DNA of 64,000 nt. It comes from Hetaerina americana (taxonomy: Eukaryota > Arthropoda > Insecta > Odonata > Calopterygidae). Shown here piece by piece: positions 9,255-19,569 of this stretch (position 1 is its first letter; each line of letters starts with the position of its first letter). Where the stretch lies: the NCBI GenBank assembly GCA_022747635.1, contig JAKTNV010000020.1, forward strand, positions 1,176,001 to 1,240,000. Reading direction: 5' to 3'. The notes below the pieces were generated by a model, which searched no databases, was not told where the DNA came from, and saw nothing but the letters and a program-made list of their open reading frames with translations. Both the position numbers and the translations under genes were made by a program.

Positions 9255-10735
9255 TGGCCACCGCTAGGGTGTGTGGCAGGGGCTGAACTAAACTAATTTT
9301 GATCCCAATATTTTTACTCTTACCGCCGTCTGACAATGTTATTCTAATCCCTTATCGTTTGTGAATAAAATGACATCGTAAATCTATCTGTTCTACATTT
9401 AATCTTTCGAATTTTATATACATGATCTCTCCTACCGTAATACCATGGGGGTAATAATACATTTTCAACATCACTCCTAAAAATACGTCTTTCCAATTTA
9501 TGCAAGAGCTTCAATCTGAAGTTAAACCTTATCTCCGTGAGTGATTCCCAGCCTAGCTGCTCCAAGACATTTTGGATACGCTACTAAGTTTATCGTAACA
9601 ACGTTTTACAAATCTAGCTGCACGCGATCGAATTCGGCAATCAATCCAACTTCGCGAGGATCCCATAATATACTTGCAGCGTATTCTAAACGAGGCCTAA
9701 CCAGCGACAGATAACATTTCTCTTTGACCTTTTAATAATATCTTCCAATACACCCTAATTGTTTGTTAGCTTTTCCACATATTCCCGGTATTTTTTTCAG
9801 CCAGGAGAGGTCGCGAGTGAGGGTAACGCCTAGGTGTTTAATTGAATATACACATTCCATTTCGGTGTTCCTGTTGCAGTAGGCGTGTGGGTGGGAATTG
9901 CTCTTATACCTAAAATTCGCCATTACACAATTTTTTACGTTTAATTCTAATTGCCAAGTTTATCAGCGTTGTATAGCATTAAGGTCATCTGATAAAGCTG
10001 TTGTATCCTAAGGATCATGGACATCACGGTAAACCACTGCGTCATCGACAAATAAACGTATCTTACTAGTGACTACAGAGTCAATGTCGCTCAGGTAGAG
10101 TGGGAATAAAATACGTTCGATTACACGTCCCTGGGGAACACCTGAAGTGACTTGTACTGCATTTTGAGCTAACTCCATCTATCACAACTCTTTGAACCCG
10201 ACCATTCAAATAGTCTTTAATCCAACCCCGGATATTTTTGTCTATGTCATATGCCTCTAGCTTCGTGAGTATTTTACTATGAGGTACTTTGTCGAAGGCT
10301 TAGGTTATTCTAAAAATCTAGAAAAATCGCGTCTTCTGGAAGATTGCTCTCTCCCGAAATAAGAATATTATGAACAAAAAGCGCAAGTTGTGTTTCGCAA
10401 GACCTATATTTTCTGAAACCGTGCTGATTTTTCATCAATAACTATGCCTGTCGAGGTGTCTTACGATCGAACTTGAAATTATATGGTCCATAACCTTGCA
10501 CGAAATGGATGTGAGGGAAATAGGTCCGTAATTACTCGGTTTCTTCTTGTCTCCGTCTTAAAGTATTGTTGTTACGTTAGCCGTTTCCTAATCTCCTGGA
10601 AACTTGTGATCTGACAGCGATTCCATACATATGATTTTTAGATACGCTGCAATTTCCGACTGTCTTCATGTCTTCCGAATTCGAAGGAACGAGCCGCTTG
10701 GATTTTGCCAGAGGTGTTCACAAAGGGGGTAACGC
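9255..10735 (-). mobile_element. L2-like family B LINE, degenerate RT and 3' end
   Basis: Read on the minus strand, this carries in order the RT palm remnants, the 'SVPQGRVIERILFPLYLSDIDSV' region, a VDDAVVYR-type catalytic remnant (about 10040), the 'SIKHLGVTLTRDLSW' region (about 9790-9850), the C-terminal 'AASILWDP' region and the 3' hairpin at about 9255-9290. The frame is broken by many stops. It is an old, 5'-truncated copy and gives the most complete view of the family B 3' half. Confidence 0.8.
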
Positions 10736-10802
10736 CCACTTTGCGAACACATTTTTATAAAACGGTATTTTTTTCCAGTTATCCACTCCAGAACCCCAAA
10801 TT

Positions 10803-11345
10803 TTGGTTGGAGTACATCTACATGATACCCCGCAAGCCGCCGCAAGGGCGTGTGGCGGAGGGTGTTAGGTCACCAACCGTAAAAAGGAACAATACCACAT
10901 GCAAAACAACAACATGGAAAATTACACACACAGCAGCGCACACACTCATGCAAAAACATATACCGCAAACCAACAAACAACTGCACCCCAGGTTGCAGCA
11001 CGAAAGCCATCCTATAACACGCAAGCCAGGACACAACAAGCAAGAATGTGAAACACCACTGCCACATGAACATGCACCTCAAAACACTCTACCCCCTGGG
11101 GGGACTCTAAAAGGCAGGGAATGCGACCCAACGTTGCAGGTAGCAGAAATTTCCCCCCGCGGAGAGGGACGAGGGATTGAAAGGGAGACTTAAAAACAGA
11201 TGAAAAGAACACGAATGAGGTCATTCGGAAAGAGTGGGTTATGATAACAAAACACACAAGGTTAGTGAAACAGTATGCGTTTAAATAGAACTAATTATTT
11301 TTTAGACGCAGAGGGTGGCAAATGGAATGGGAATAGGAAACATGA
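10803..11345 (-). mobile_element. L2-like family A LINE, 3' UTR copy
   Basis: On the minus strand this is the family A 3' UTR, matching 12040-12541, with the tail hairpin at about 10822-10858. The coding part is absent. It is head-to-head with the family A copy starting near 11440, separated by about 95 bases of unrecognised sequence. Confidence 0.8.
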
Positions 11346-11439
11346 AAGATGAAGACGGATACCCGTGTTTCCGCCACAGCCAATGATCCCCCTCAGCGTC
11401 CGGGAGAGTGACCGTTACTCTTAGCTGGAGATGACCTAG

Positions 11440-12541
11440 CAGTAGTTTATACGGTAAAATACCTAGGTGTTACATTCACTAAAGACTTAACTGGGTGGAC
11501 TCACATACGTAAAGTCTGTGGTCAAGCATATAAAAAATTGGGATTTATTGGACGCATTGTCGGCAAAAGTGACTCGAAGGTCAAGGAACGTTGTTACCAC
11601 GCTCTCGTAAGGCCTCATTTAGAATACGCATGTAGCGTGTGGGATCCTGCTGAAAAAGGCCTCATTCGGGAAATTGAGAAGGTTCAACGCCGGGCAGCCC
11701 GTTTTGTAAAAAATTCTTACGATGAAACGCAAAGCGTCACCGAAATGCTCATGGAGTTGGGGTGGGAATCATTAGAAGAGGGACGATTCAATTCAAGATA
11801 GAGATTATTAAATAAATTCAGATCCGCATGTTTCAGCACCGAGGTCTCGCAAATTATTCGTACTCCTACATACATTGGTCGCTTGGATCATGGATATAAA
11901 ATTCGGGAAATAGATGCCAGAACTAGCCGCCTCAAGGACTCCTTCTTCCCACGGGCAATACGAGATAGCAACTGCAGGGTTATAGATAGCAAAAATTCCA
12001 CTTGCCACCCTCAGCGTCTAGAGAATAATTATTTCTACTTAAATGCATGGTCTTCCACTAACCTTGTGTGTTTTGTTATCATAACCCACTCTTTCCGAAT
12101 GACCTCATTAGTGTTCTGTTCATCTGTTTTTAAGTTTCCCTTTCAATCCCTCGTCCCTCTCCGCGGGGGAAATTCCTGCTACCTGCGACGTTGGGTCGCA
12201 TTCCCTGCGTTTTAGGGTCACCTCGGGGGAAAGAGTGTTTTGTGGTGCAAGTTCATGTGGTAGTGGTGTTTCACATTCTTGCCTGTTGTGTCCTGGCTTG
12301 CGTGTTGTAGGATGGCTTTCGTACTGCATCCTGGGGTGCAGTTGTTTGTCGGTTCATGGCATATTTGTTTGCAGGAGAGCTGGATGAAGGGATTTTTGCA
12401 TGGGTGTGTGCGCTGCTGTGGGTGTAATTTTCCACGTTGTTGTTTTGCATGTGGTATTGTTACTTTTTACGGTTGGTGACCTAACACCCCCCGCCACATG
12501 CCCTTGCGGGGGCTTGCGGGGTATTATGTAGATGTAGATGT
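11440..12541 (+). mobile_element. L2-like family A LINE, 5'-truncated
   Basis: The copy starts at 'VKYLGVTFTKDLTGWTHI' downstream of the RT active site and includes the whole C-terminal domain (KKLGFIGRIVGK, RPHLEYACSVWDPAEKGL, QRRAARFVKNSYDE). A single in-frame TAG at 11799-11801 interrupts it, after which the same frame continues to 'SFFPRAIRDSNCR'. The 3' UTR follows, then the hairpin (12485-12519) and TGTAGATGTAGATG. The single stop suggests a fairly young copy. Confidence 0.88.
12485..12519 (+). other. L2-like LINE 3' hairpin (family A reference copy)
   Basis: The stem pairs CCCCGC with GCGGGG. The inner stem pairs CGCC with GGCG in most copies; this copy carries a local G change (GCGGGGGC). 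Family B has the same 35-column hairpin with compensatory changes. In LINEs such 3' structures are used by the RT to recognise its own RNA; that role is inferred here. Confidence 0.6.
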
Positions 12542-12984
12542 GGGGGGTGTTCGCATATCCTGGGGTTGGCCCACGCGTTCCGCATCCGGGGGTGGCGTGA
12601 AGAGTTCGCTTGCTCGTGTGATCCTTGACTTTCGCAGAGTCGATACTCGGCGCGGGATTCATTTGTCCGAAATTATTCTGCAATAGCTTCCCTCTTTTTT
12701 TTTAAACAATCGTAAACTCCCCTATGGCTGGAGTTTGTCATTTAACAGTGCGATGGAATTTTTCTGTAATGTAATACTATCCATGCTTTTGAGACGGTGT
12801 CCCCGCACCTGTCCTCACACCACGTATAAGTTTTCGTGCACTGAGGTCGCTAGGCACGATTCCTTTTGCGACTGTGTACGTGGCGTGCACTTAAGGCCGC
12901 GAAGGGGCCCGGCACCGCCGGTCGAAGCCCTCGAGGGACTCCCGCGCCAGCCCCAGAAAGGGCGGTTTTGTGTGGCTTTAAATA
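12542..12984. other. No recognisable gene or repeat
   Basis: Moderately GC-rich DNA; open frames are short and unrecognised. Confidence 0.35.
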
Positions 12985-13088
12985 GATGTCTCAGGCTGCT
13001 CAGGTGCGAGTGGGGGATGGATAGTCCGGATGGGCAGTTTTGGGAGGAGGAGTAAGGCAGGGTTGTCCATTATCGCCGGTGCTGTTCA
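12985..13088 (+). repeat. RTE-clade LINE RT fragment, left half of a split copy
   Basis: Matches 53668-53768 (AQVRVGNGESGWAVLGRG.RQGCPLSPVLF). It is broken at 13088 exactly at TGCTGTTCA, where a minus-strand L2-like element enters, and continues at 13941. Confidence 0.75.
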
Positions 13089-13940
13089 TCTACAGCTACA
13101 TTGTACCCCGCAAGCCGCCGCAAGGGTGTATGGCGGGGGGTGTTAGGTAACCACCCGTAAATGAGAATAAAACTACATGTAAAACCCACAAATTCATGGC
13201 AATCTACATCCACATACATATATATTCATACAAAAACCTTTATAACTCACATGTATGCAAATACATGTACTATAAACTAATATGCACAAGCACCAACTAA
13301 TATATATCTTATGTCCACGCAGTGTTTAATCTTGTCCTGACTTGCAAATTATGTGCCTTCAATATTTCTGTGGTGACTTGCACATACACATGCACCTTAA
13401 AGTATACCTAACAGCTTTGCAGTTTTTAACTTTGCTCCGACTTGTAAATTCAATGTTTTCAATATTTCTAAAGTGACTTCGGTTTCTTACTATTATGATT
13501 TCCGATTTTTCGGGGAAAGAATGAGTATATCTGTACTGGAGTTTACCTCCATTATTTTATCTTTGTGGTCTGATCTACCCAAGTAGTGTGGGGGCCATAA
13601 TAATGCCTTTGGTGTCATTTTTAAACTCGTTTGTTCTGAACCTTTCTAAAAGTCCGAGTCTCGCTTTTTCTCTACGCATCTCAAGTGGCTCCCATCCTAA
13701 TTTCCTCAGAAGGCAAAGGCCCTTCCCGTCACACTCGTCTTCTCATTGTAACAACTTTTCGCGATTCTTGCAGATTTTTTCTGGATTTTATCTGGAATTC
13801 TTTTCGCCAAACTTTCCCCCAAGGATCCCAAATACTTGCGGCATATTCCAAACGAGGCCTAACTCGAGCGAAATAACTCCTCTATTTTACTTTCTCAATA
13901 CATTTCCCCACCACCCGTTTAACAAAGCCTAGTGAATGAA
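13089..13940 (-). mobile_element. L2-like family C LINE inserted in RTE, with target duplication
   Basis: Minus-strand order is a C-terminal ORF2 remnant (LGKCIEKVK at about 13900, 'EYAASIWDP' region at 13850, FFPRKIGNHN region at 13500), a 3' UTR and the 3' hairpin plus tail at 13089-13140. It is flanked by TGCTGTTCA at 13080-13088 and 13941-13949. Both flanks belong to one RTE copy. The coding region is frame-broken. Confidence 0.88.
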
Positions 13941-14080
13941 TGCTGTTCAAGATGTATGTAGAGGAAAAGGTCAAAGAGGAATGGGAAGAACTGGAGATAG
14001 GAATCAAAGTCGTCGGGGAGTTCATGGAATCATTTAGGTTAGCGGATGATGAAACTTTAGTTTTCCAGTCTGCCAAAATG
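13941..14080 (+). repeat. RTE-clade LINE RT fragment, right half of a split copy
   Basis: Resumes at the same codon as the left half (LF.MYVEEKVKEEWEELEIG..VVGE, then a FRLADDETL active-site region). The catalytic motif reads LADD where other copies here have FADD or FTDD. The sequence loses similarity after about 14080. Confidence 0.75.
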
Positions 14081-14965
14081 TCTCTCTCTTTTCAAGTCCC
14101 CGACAACACAACCTTATTAAGGAGAGTCCCGTATGTCCACGGCTGAAACGGTTGTGTTCCACAGTGGTCTTCCAAAGCGGTGGCTGCAAACCGTCTCCAG
14201 TCGAATACTCCGTATCATTCGGGGAAACGAAGCTGGCCAAGAGCAGGTCCATGGAAAGTGCATCACCCAACGACACACGAATTTTATTTCGTATATAATA
14301 TTTAAATCCGAAAGAGAACTTGGCAATCCCTTGAGATGATGCTTTATATCTCATTGAGATGTTTTCGCAATTGCTTTTCTCGGCTGTATTTACTTAAACG
14401 GGCGTAATAATTTAATGACTATTCTAGGAGTTAGTTCGTCATGCACACTCTCTCCACACGTATGCGGCTGTTCCATTGAATTTACAAGTTTTCGCAATTC
14501 CGCCCCCTCGAGGGGACATAGAGAGGAAGGAGTGAGAGGGGGGTGGAGAAATTGCGGGTGGTCAACAAATGTTCGCTTTAATTGAGCTGGCGATTTACGA
14601 GTATTATTCGTGTTATCACTCGGCCATGGTGACCTCGTTAAATCCGCTTTCGTCGAATCTGGGTCAGAGCTATGTGCGTGTACAAACGTCTGAAATTGTC
14701 CCGAGCGCCGTGTATTCAGGAGAGGCGGATTGAGGGCTCATCTGCTTCTTATCTGCCCCCCTTCCGCCCCCACCTAACCCTCCTCCCCCCCCCGCCCCCG
14801 GCCGGTGTTCCTGCTGCTGCTGCCTTCGCTCCAGATTGCGACCCTTTGGACGGTACGATCTATTCGGGGAAGGGAATTCGACGTACGCGCGGCCGAAGAG
14901 GATCCGGAGGGTGGCAGTGGGTGGCGTCTTCGCTCTTGGGGGGTCAAGTCAACCTCATGGGCGCC
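14081..14965. other. No recognisable gene or repeat
   Basis: Several short open frames overlap on both strands at 14117-14350 without a known domain. A C-rich tract lies at 14755-14800. Confidence 0.35.
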
Positions 14966-15475
14966 GGCGTCTCGCAAATTATTCGCACTGCGGCATACAT
15001 TGGTCGCTTGGATCATGAGTATGAAATTCGGGAAATAGATTCCAGAACTGCCAGATTCACGGACTCCTCCTTCCCACGGTCAATACGGAATAGCAACTGT
15101 AGGATTATATATGCATGGCAAAAATCCCACTTGCCACCCAAGGTTTGCCAATAATGTTTACTCAATCGCCTGAACTTCCACTAATCTCGTGTGTTTTGCT
15201 GTCGAAAAACCGTTCCCGCATGACCGCATGGGACTGTCATTTGAAGTATGTAGCGCCCGTTACTGTATTGTTTGCCCTGCTTTGTTTATTTTCAAATTTC
15301 TCCTTCCATCCTTCGTGTCTCTGTGGGGGGTGGGGAGGACTCCAGCTGCCTGTCTGCTGCGGTGTACTGCATTCCCCTCGTGTGACTCTAGGGGCGGAGA
15401 CGACGAGTAGCATGTCCACGAGACAGTACATAGAATGCCCCCTTCTCTCACTTTTCAATTCTGCATGACCTCTCT
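14966..15475 (+). repeat. L2-like family A LINE fragment, lacking the tail
   Basis: Starts at 'VSQIIRTAAYIGRLDHEYEIREID' and continues through the C-terminal 'SSFPRSIRNSNC' region and much of the 3' UTR. The terminal hairpin and TGTAGA tail are missing, so the copy is truncated at both ends. Confidence 0.75.
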
Positions 15476-15844
15476 TTTTATGGTGGTCTAACAAATAAAC
15501 TGGTGGTGGTTCATTTTTACTCCCTTTTTTATCATAACAAATAACTAATGCACATTTTAGGTGAATAAAACCCTTGTTTCGTATTAATTCTTCCACCAGC
15601 GTGCATACAAGTTAATACGTTATTTGATATATTTTTTACTTATTCCCTTCCCCTCTCATATCCTCCCTTATCACTCACGCTTCCCACCTGGTGCTGGCAC
15701 CCGCTGCCATACACCTTTTTGGTGGATCACAGGTTATTTACGTAGATGCTGACGTTCGATAGCAAGAGAATAGATTACAACGTTAGACATGGTGGTCATG
15801 GGAGAGATCGGGTAGGATTCAAATAGTTCCGACGAGCGGCTTTT
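15476..15844. other. No recognisable gene or repeat
   Basis: AT-moderate sequence without a recognisable family. Confidence 0.35.
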
Positions 15845-16045
15845 ACAATCACCGTGAAAAAAGTGCCAATATTGTCTCATATCCTTCCGATACACTCCTA
15901 TTTTCTGCAATCCATCCATCGATTCTCCCCAATTCTCTCTATCAAACGTCTTTTCGAAACAGAAAAAATATATCCCGATAGTATTCCATGCTCATCTCGA
16001 TTGGTGACCTCATCACGCGTGCCTCTCCCCTCCCTCAATGGTCCC
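15845..16045 (-). repeat. RTE-clade LINE RT fragment
   Basis: On the minus strand this reads GRGTRD..., then FEKTFDREN..., then LQKIGVYRKDMR, corresponding to 53483-53650 of the better copy (GRGTRDAVAVM, FEKAFDRVNW, LQKIGIDWRERR). It is frame-broken. Confidence 0.6.
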
Positions 16046-16384
16046 ATATACGTGCACGTAGGGGGGAAAATTAGTGACGGACATGTGTCGGTTTTCTACA
16101 CTCTACAGAAGTTCTCGGCTGCATTAAGGAGGAGGGAATTGAAATGAGCCACGACCACTAGCACGTACAATAGAGCGCAACCGCCCCTAGACAGGCCACG
16201 AGGAACCGGGAAGAAAGAAGGGGAAAATCCCAGTCATCCATGGCCGCGCAACTCCTTGGCCCCGCCCCCGACGGCACGGCTGGAAAATGTGGGACGATGC
16301 CGTGTTCCGCGGACAAGGAGAGGAGCAGAGGGGGTGAGATTGTGACGTGCACCGCGTTGATTCCCATACGAGACGGGATTTGCC
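16046..16384. other. No recognisable gene or repeat
   Basis: Short open frames on the minus strand overlap in three phases around 16158-16416 and have no known domain. Confidence 0.35.
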
Positions 16385-17165
16385 AACAAAACACATGAAA
16401 TTTGTGTAAAATGCATGCGTTTAAGTAAAAATAATTATTCTGTAGACGCGGCCACTGGCATTCTTGTAGGCCCCAAGGTTACCTTTACTTTCCCGGATTG
16501 TCGGTGGGAAGGAACAGTCTTTGAGTATGCTAGTTTTGTTGTCTATTTTCCGAATTTTATATTGGTGATCCAAGCGATCAATGCATGTGGGGTAAGAATA
16601 ATTGAAGAGACCTCCGTTAAAATTAACTTATTAGCTACGCAGACACACGCGTGCGCTATGTAGTCGTCTTTGTTCTAATGATTCCCACCCAAACTGCAGA
16701 TGCATTTCCGTGACGCTTTTCGCTTTATCGTAATAGTTTTTAACGAATCGGCCTCCCTGCGTCGACTCTTCTCAGTATCCCGAATGATTCATCTTTCACT
16801 TGGATCACATGAACTGCATGCATATTCTAAATGAGGCCTCACAAGAGCGTGGAAACAAGGTTCCTTGACCTCATAGTCACTCCTGCCAGCAATGCGTCTA
16901 ATAGATCTCAATTATCTATTCTCTTTCCCGCTGATTTTACGTACGTACGTGTGGGCCCCATGATAAGTCGTTAGTTATAGTAACACGTTGGTATTTTTCT
17001 TTGAAAACTGTGTCTAGATTGGTTCCAGAAAGTTTGTAAACAAATCCCGTTCATGTTTTAACGGCATTGACCACCGAACATTCATTTTGATGAAAATCTC
17101 CCTATTGAATACCATTTCGAAATATTAACTAGCATCCTACTTTTACTTTCCACTTCGCTGCTCAT
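16385..17165 (-). repeat. L2-like family A LINE fragment
   Basis: Minus-strand match to the family A ORF2 C-terminal part, from the start of the 3' UTR (CACACAAGG-like at 16390) upward through 'LGSPI.N..YKIRK', 'HLEYACS..', to the RT palm/thumb. It is diverged and lacks the 3' hairpin. Confidence 0.65.
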
Positions 17166-17984
17166 TGATTGCTTATGGGCGGTCGACTATGACAGGCGGT
17201 CGTGCAAATCTTTTCTTCGGTTCCAAGATCGCTGGGAGATTTACGCGAGTGGTCGAAGAGATAGGGGACCGACCACACGTCCATGGAGTTACTCCATTGG
17301 AGTCACCCTCTGATCTCAAATAATTCCGTCGATATCCACTGCTCATTTATCCCCGCAAAGAAAAAGAGGCGATCCCCGCCCGTATTAGTCCTATCTGCCA
17401 TCGTCGATTGCGGTGCAGCGCGCGTGGCCTCGTCCTTCAGTCTTGGCCAATGGCTTCGAGGCACCCGCAGAACGCCGCAGTTGCCGCCCTATCAAATCGC
17501 GGACCATCATTTGACCGCGAGCCGGCCCAACTCCCCCTCCTTCTCCCCTCCCCTTCCCCCCTCGTCCTTTGGTGTGCTCCGTTTATCTCCATCACCTTCC
17601 TATTCCTTGGCCACCCCACAGCCGCGTGATAAACTGTTTTCTTGTTTGCTTCGATGGGGCGTGTAGGTGGGGGTGGGATGTTTGGACTTGGGGATCCTCG
17701 AGTGGGCCCGAAATAGCCCGCGTGGTCCCTCTCCCTCGCCCGCCACGCTCCCTTCCCTACCGCACCCCTCGGAGTCGCCCTTGGCCTTGCGCAGGAGGAG
17801 GGGAAGTCGCGTGGCGCCATCCTCGTGATAATTGGCTAATCACAAAAATGAAATGGTAACATTTTTGTGCTATCGTGATTTTTATTCGAAATTCATATTT
17901 TTTAACAGTATTTACCATTCCAAGATTAATTTATTGATGGACTCTTTGAACGAGCACTTCTACATCAACGCTAAATCAATGCAA
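17166..17984. other. No recognisable gene; GC-rich at 17350-17800
   Basis: Two long overlapping open frames (17283-17666 plus, 17437-17820 minus) lie in GC-rich DNA and have no recognisable motif. They look like low-stop artefacts. Confidence 0.35.
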
Positions 17985-18095
17985 TACTATACCGCAAGCT
18001 GCCGCCAGGACGTGTGGCGCGGGTGTGTTAGGGCACCAGTCGTAAAACAGAATGTGACCACATGCGAAGCAAACATATGCTTGTGCTCACTCGGC
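17985..18095 (-). repeat. L2-like LINE 3' tail remnant
   Basis: Minus strand: a degenerate family A/C terminal hairpin (GCCACACGTCCTGGCGGCAGCTTGCGG) and a little 3' UTR. The coding part is missing. Confidence 0.65.
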
Positions 18096-18154
18096 GTATA
18101 TGTTTAGTGAACTCCTCCAATAGGGTCTTCCTCCGTAAGATTAGCGTCTCCATC

Positions 18155-18198
18155 GCCGACGACGTTTCGACCACCGACTCGGTCACTGTCCTCAGGGC
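18155..18198 (-). ncRNA. Hammerhead-like motif, probable Penelope-like terminus
   Basis: Minus strand order: GCC - CTGAGGA - ...GACCG..TGGTC... - GAAAC - GTCGTC - GGC. CTGAGGA and GAAA match the hammerhead core (CUGANGA, GAAA). A minimal stem III (ACG-T-CGT) precedes a GUC cleavage triplet, and GCC/GGC could close stem I. Stem II is imperfect, with a 4-base bulge. PLE termini are known to carry hammerhead motifs, so this is probably a relic of one. Confidence 0.4.
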
Positions 18199-18299
18199 TT
18201 TTGAATGCCGTTTCGTCGATTCATTTTTAAAGGTATTTACTCCACGATCGTTATAGGGACTCGCTATTTCTCTCCGATTTTCCCTTTAGATAGCCGTTT

Positions 18300-19062
18300 C
18301 AATGGAAGAATGTGAACAAAGAGTTAGGCAAAATGAAGTACAAAGAATTAAACAATAAATTGAGGCGGGCAACAAATAAAGCAAAAGAAGCCCGGTGGAA
18401 GACGCAGTGCGAGGATATGGAAAGTCTGCAGAGGAAGGGTGAAATTAGTGCGCTGTACAGCAAAGTTAAATCTTTATCGGGAAGTAAGAAAGGGAGATCT
18501 ATGCTAACAGTTAGAGACAAGGCGGGTAAGATAATAGTTGACACAGGAAAGATCCAAGAGAGATGGAAGGAGTACATAGAGGAACTGTATGGTAAAGACC
18601 TTAGACCATCAAAGTTAGACTTTGAAAAAGAATATGACGCAGAGGACGATAGCTTAGGTCTAGGCATACTAGACGACGAGATGGAAGGGCATTAAGGGAG
18701 ATGAAACAAAATAAGGCCGTGGGGGTGGATAACATTCCCGTGGAACTTTTAAAATGCTTAGGAAAATGTGGGAGGAAGAGGCTATATGGGCTGATCCGTA
18801 GTATTTATGAGGAGGGAATCTGGCCGGAAGACTTCATGAGATCAGTTTTAGTTCCTATTCCGAAAAAGGTAAAGGCTACATTATGTGAGGAGTACAGGAC
18901 AATAAGTTAGATATCCAACGCAGCCAAAGTTGTTCTCAGGATCATAAACAAGGGGATAGAGAGTAGGGCAAATGATTACTTAAGGGATGACCAGTTTGAG
19001 TTCAGGAAGGGGAGAGGTACACGTGATACCATTGCAGTAATGAGATTATTAATCGAGAGGAA
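18300..19062 (+). mobile_element. RTE-clade LINE, linker and RT N-terminal part
   Basis: Open frame 18312-18695 is the pre-RT linker (ELNNKLRRATNKAKEARW, SLQRKGEISALYSKVKSLSG, KIQERWKEYIEELYGKDL). A frameshift leads into RT motif 0/1 (MKQNKAVGVDNIPVELLKCLGKCG, RSVLVPIPKKVKAT, YRTIS). A stop at 18908-18910 and loss of sequence after 'VMRLLIERNV' end it. A PLE-derived palindrome follows, and only the extreme RTE 3' end resumes at 19237. Confidence 0.82.
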
Positions 19063-19066
19063 TGTA

Positions 19067-19136
19067 CGACCAGGTTTCGACGTTGAACGTCATCATCGTC
19101 ACCTGATGATGACGTTCAACGTCGAAACCTGGGTCG
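19067..19136. repeat. Near-perfect palindrome of hammerhead-bearing PLE ends
   Basis: Arms 19067-19097 and 19105-19136 are inverted copies with one extra G. They are two head-to-head copies of the same PLE terminal motif, fused within CTGATGA. The right arm holds a complete core; the left arm lost part of it at the junction. Confidence 0.7.
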
Positions 19137-19235
19137 TTGTTTTTAAAATAAAGTGTGTGGAATTACAAAGTCAATTATTTCATTACATATCAATATGTTA
19201 TGCAAATTCCATAAAGTTACGCCTGAGACAACAAA
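19098..19235 (+). ncRNA. PLE terminal repeat with hammerhead-like motif
   Basis: CTGATGA (19103-19109), stem II GACG..CGTC, GAAA (19124-19127), a short stem III (ACC-TG-GGT) and a GTC cleavage triplet are in the hammerhead order. Stem I pairing is weak. Downstream AAATAAAG...GTGGAAT.ACA..GT...TCATT...AATTCCA parallels the sequence after the hammerhead of the PLE at 34594-34660, which supports a PLE terminal repeat. Confidence 0.55.
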
Positions 19236-19236
19236 T

Positions 19237-19398
19237 TTTATTAGGATAGGGATGTTGGACGGGATGAAGGGAGGAAGAAGGTACTCGGAGATGAAGAGGG
19301 ACCTGATGAAGATATTTTGCTAGGAGTCACAAAATATTTATTTAGGAGCTGTGTCCATCCAAAAACCTACCTTAACCGGTAGATTACCTAATAATAAT
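19237..19398 (+). repeat. RTE-clade LINE 3' terminus
   Basis: Begins at GGATAGGGATGTTGGACGGG and runs through the 3' UTR to TACCTTAACCGGTAGATTACC plus (AAT)n. It is probably the 3' end of the copy at 18300-19062 with the centre lost. Confidence 0.75.
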
Positions 19399-19569
19399 AG
19401 CTGTTTCGTCGATTCGGTCCCGTGTGTATACATCTGTTCTGAGATCAGGTGTCTTCCGATCGGCCTTTGGTCCAAAATTCAACTACGGTTGCAGTCGTAG
19501 GGCGCCCGCGTTTTTTGGCATTGTTACCATTTGCAAAGAATAGACTGTAAGGAGGAATGCCTTTTATCT
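19399..19569. other. No recognisable gene or repeat
   Basis: Short gap. It shares TTTCGTCGATTC with 18213-18224, too short to classify. Confidence 0.3.
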
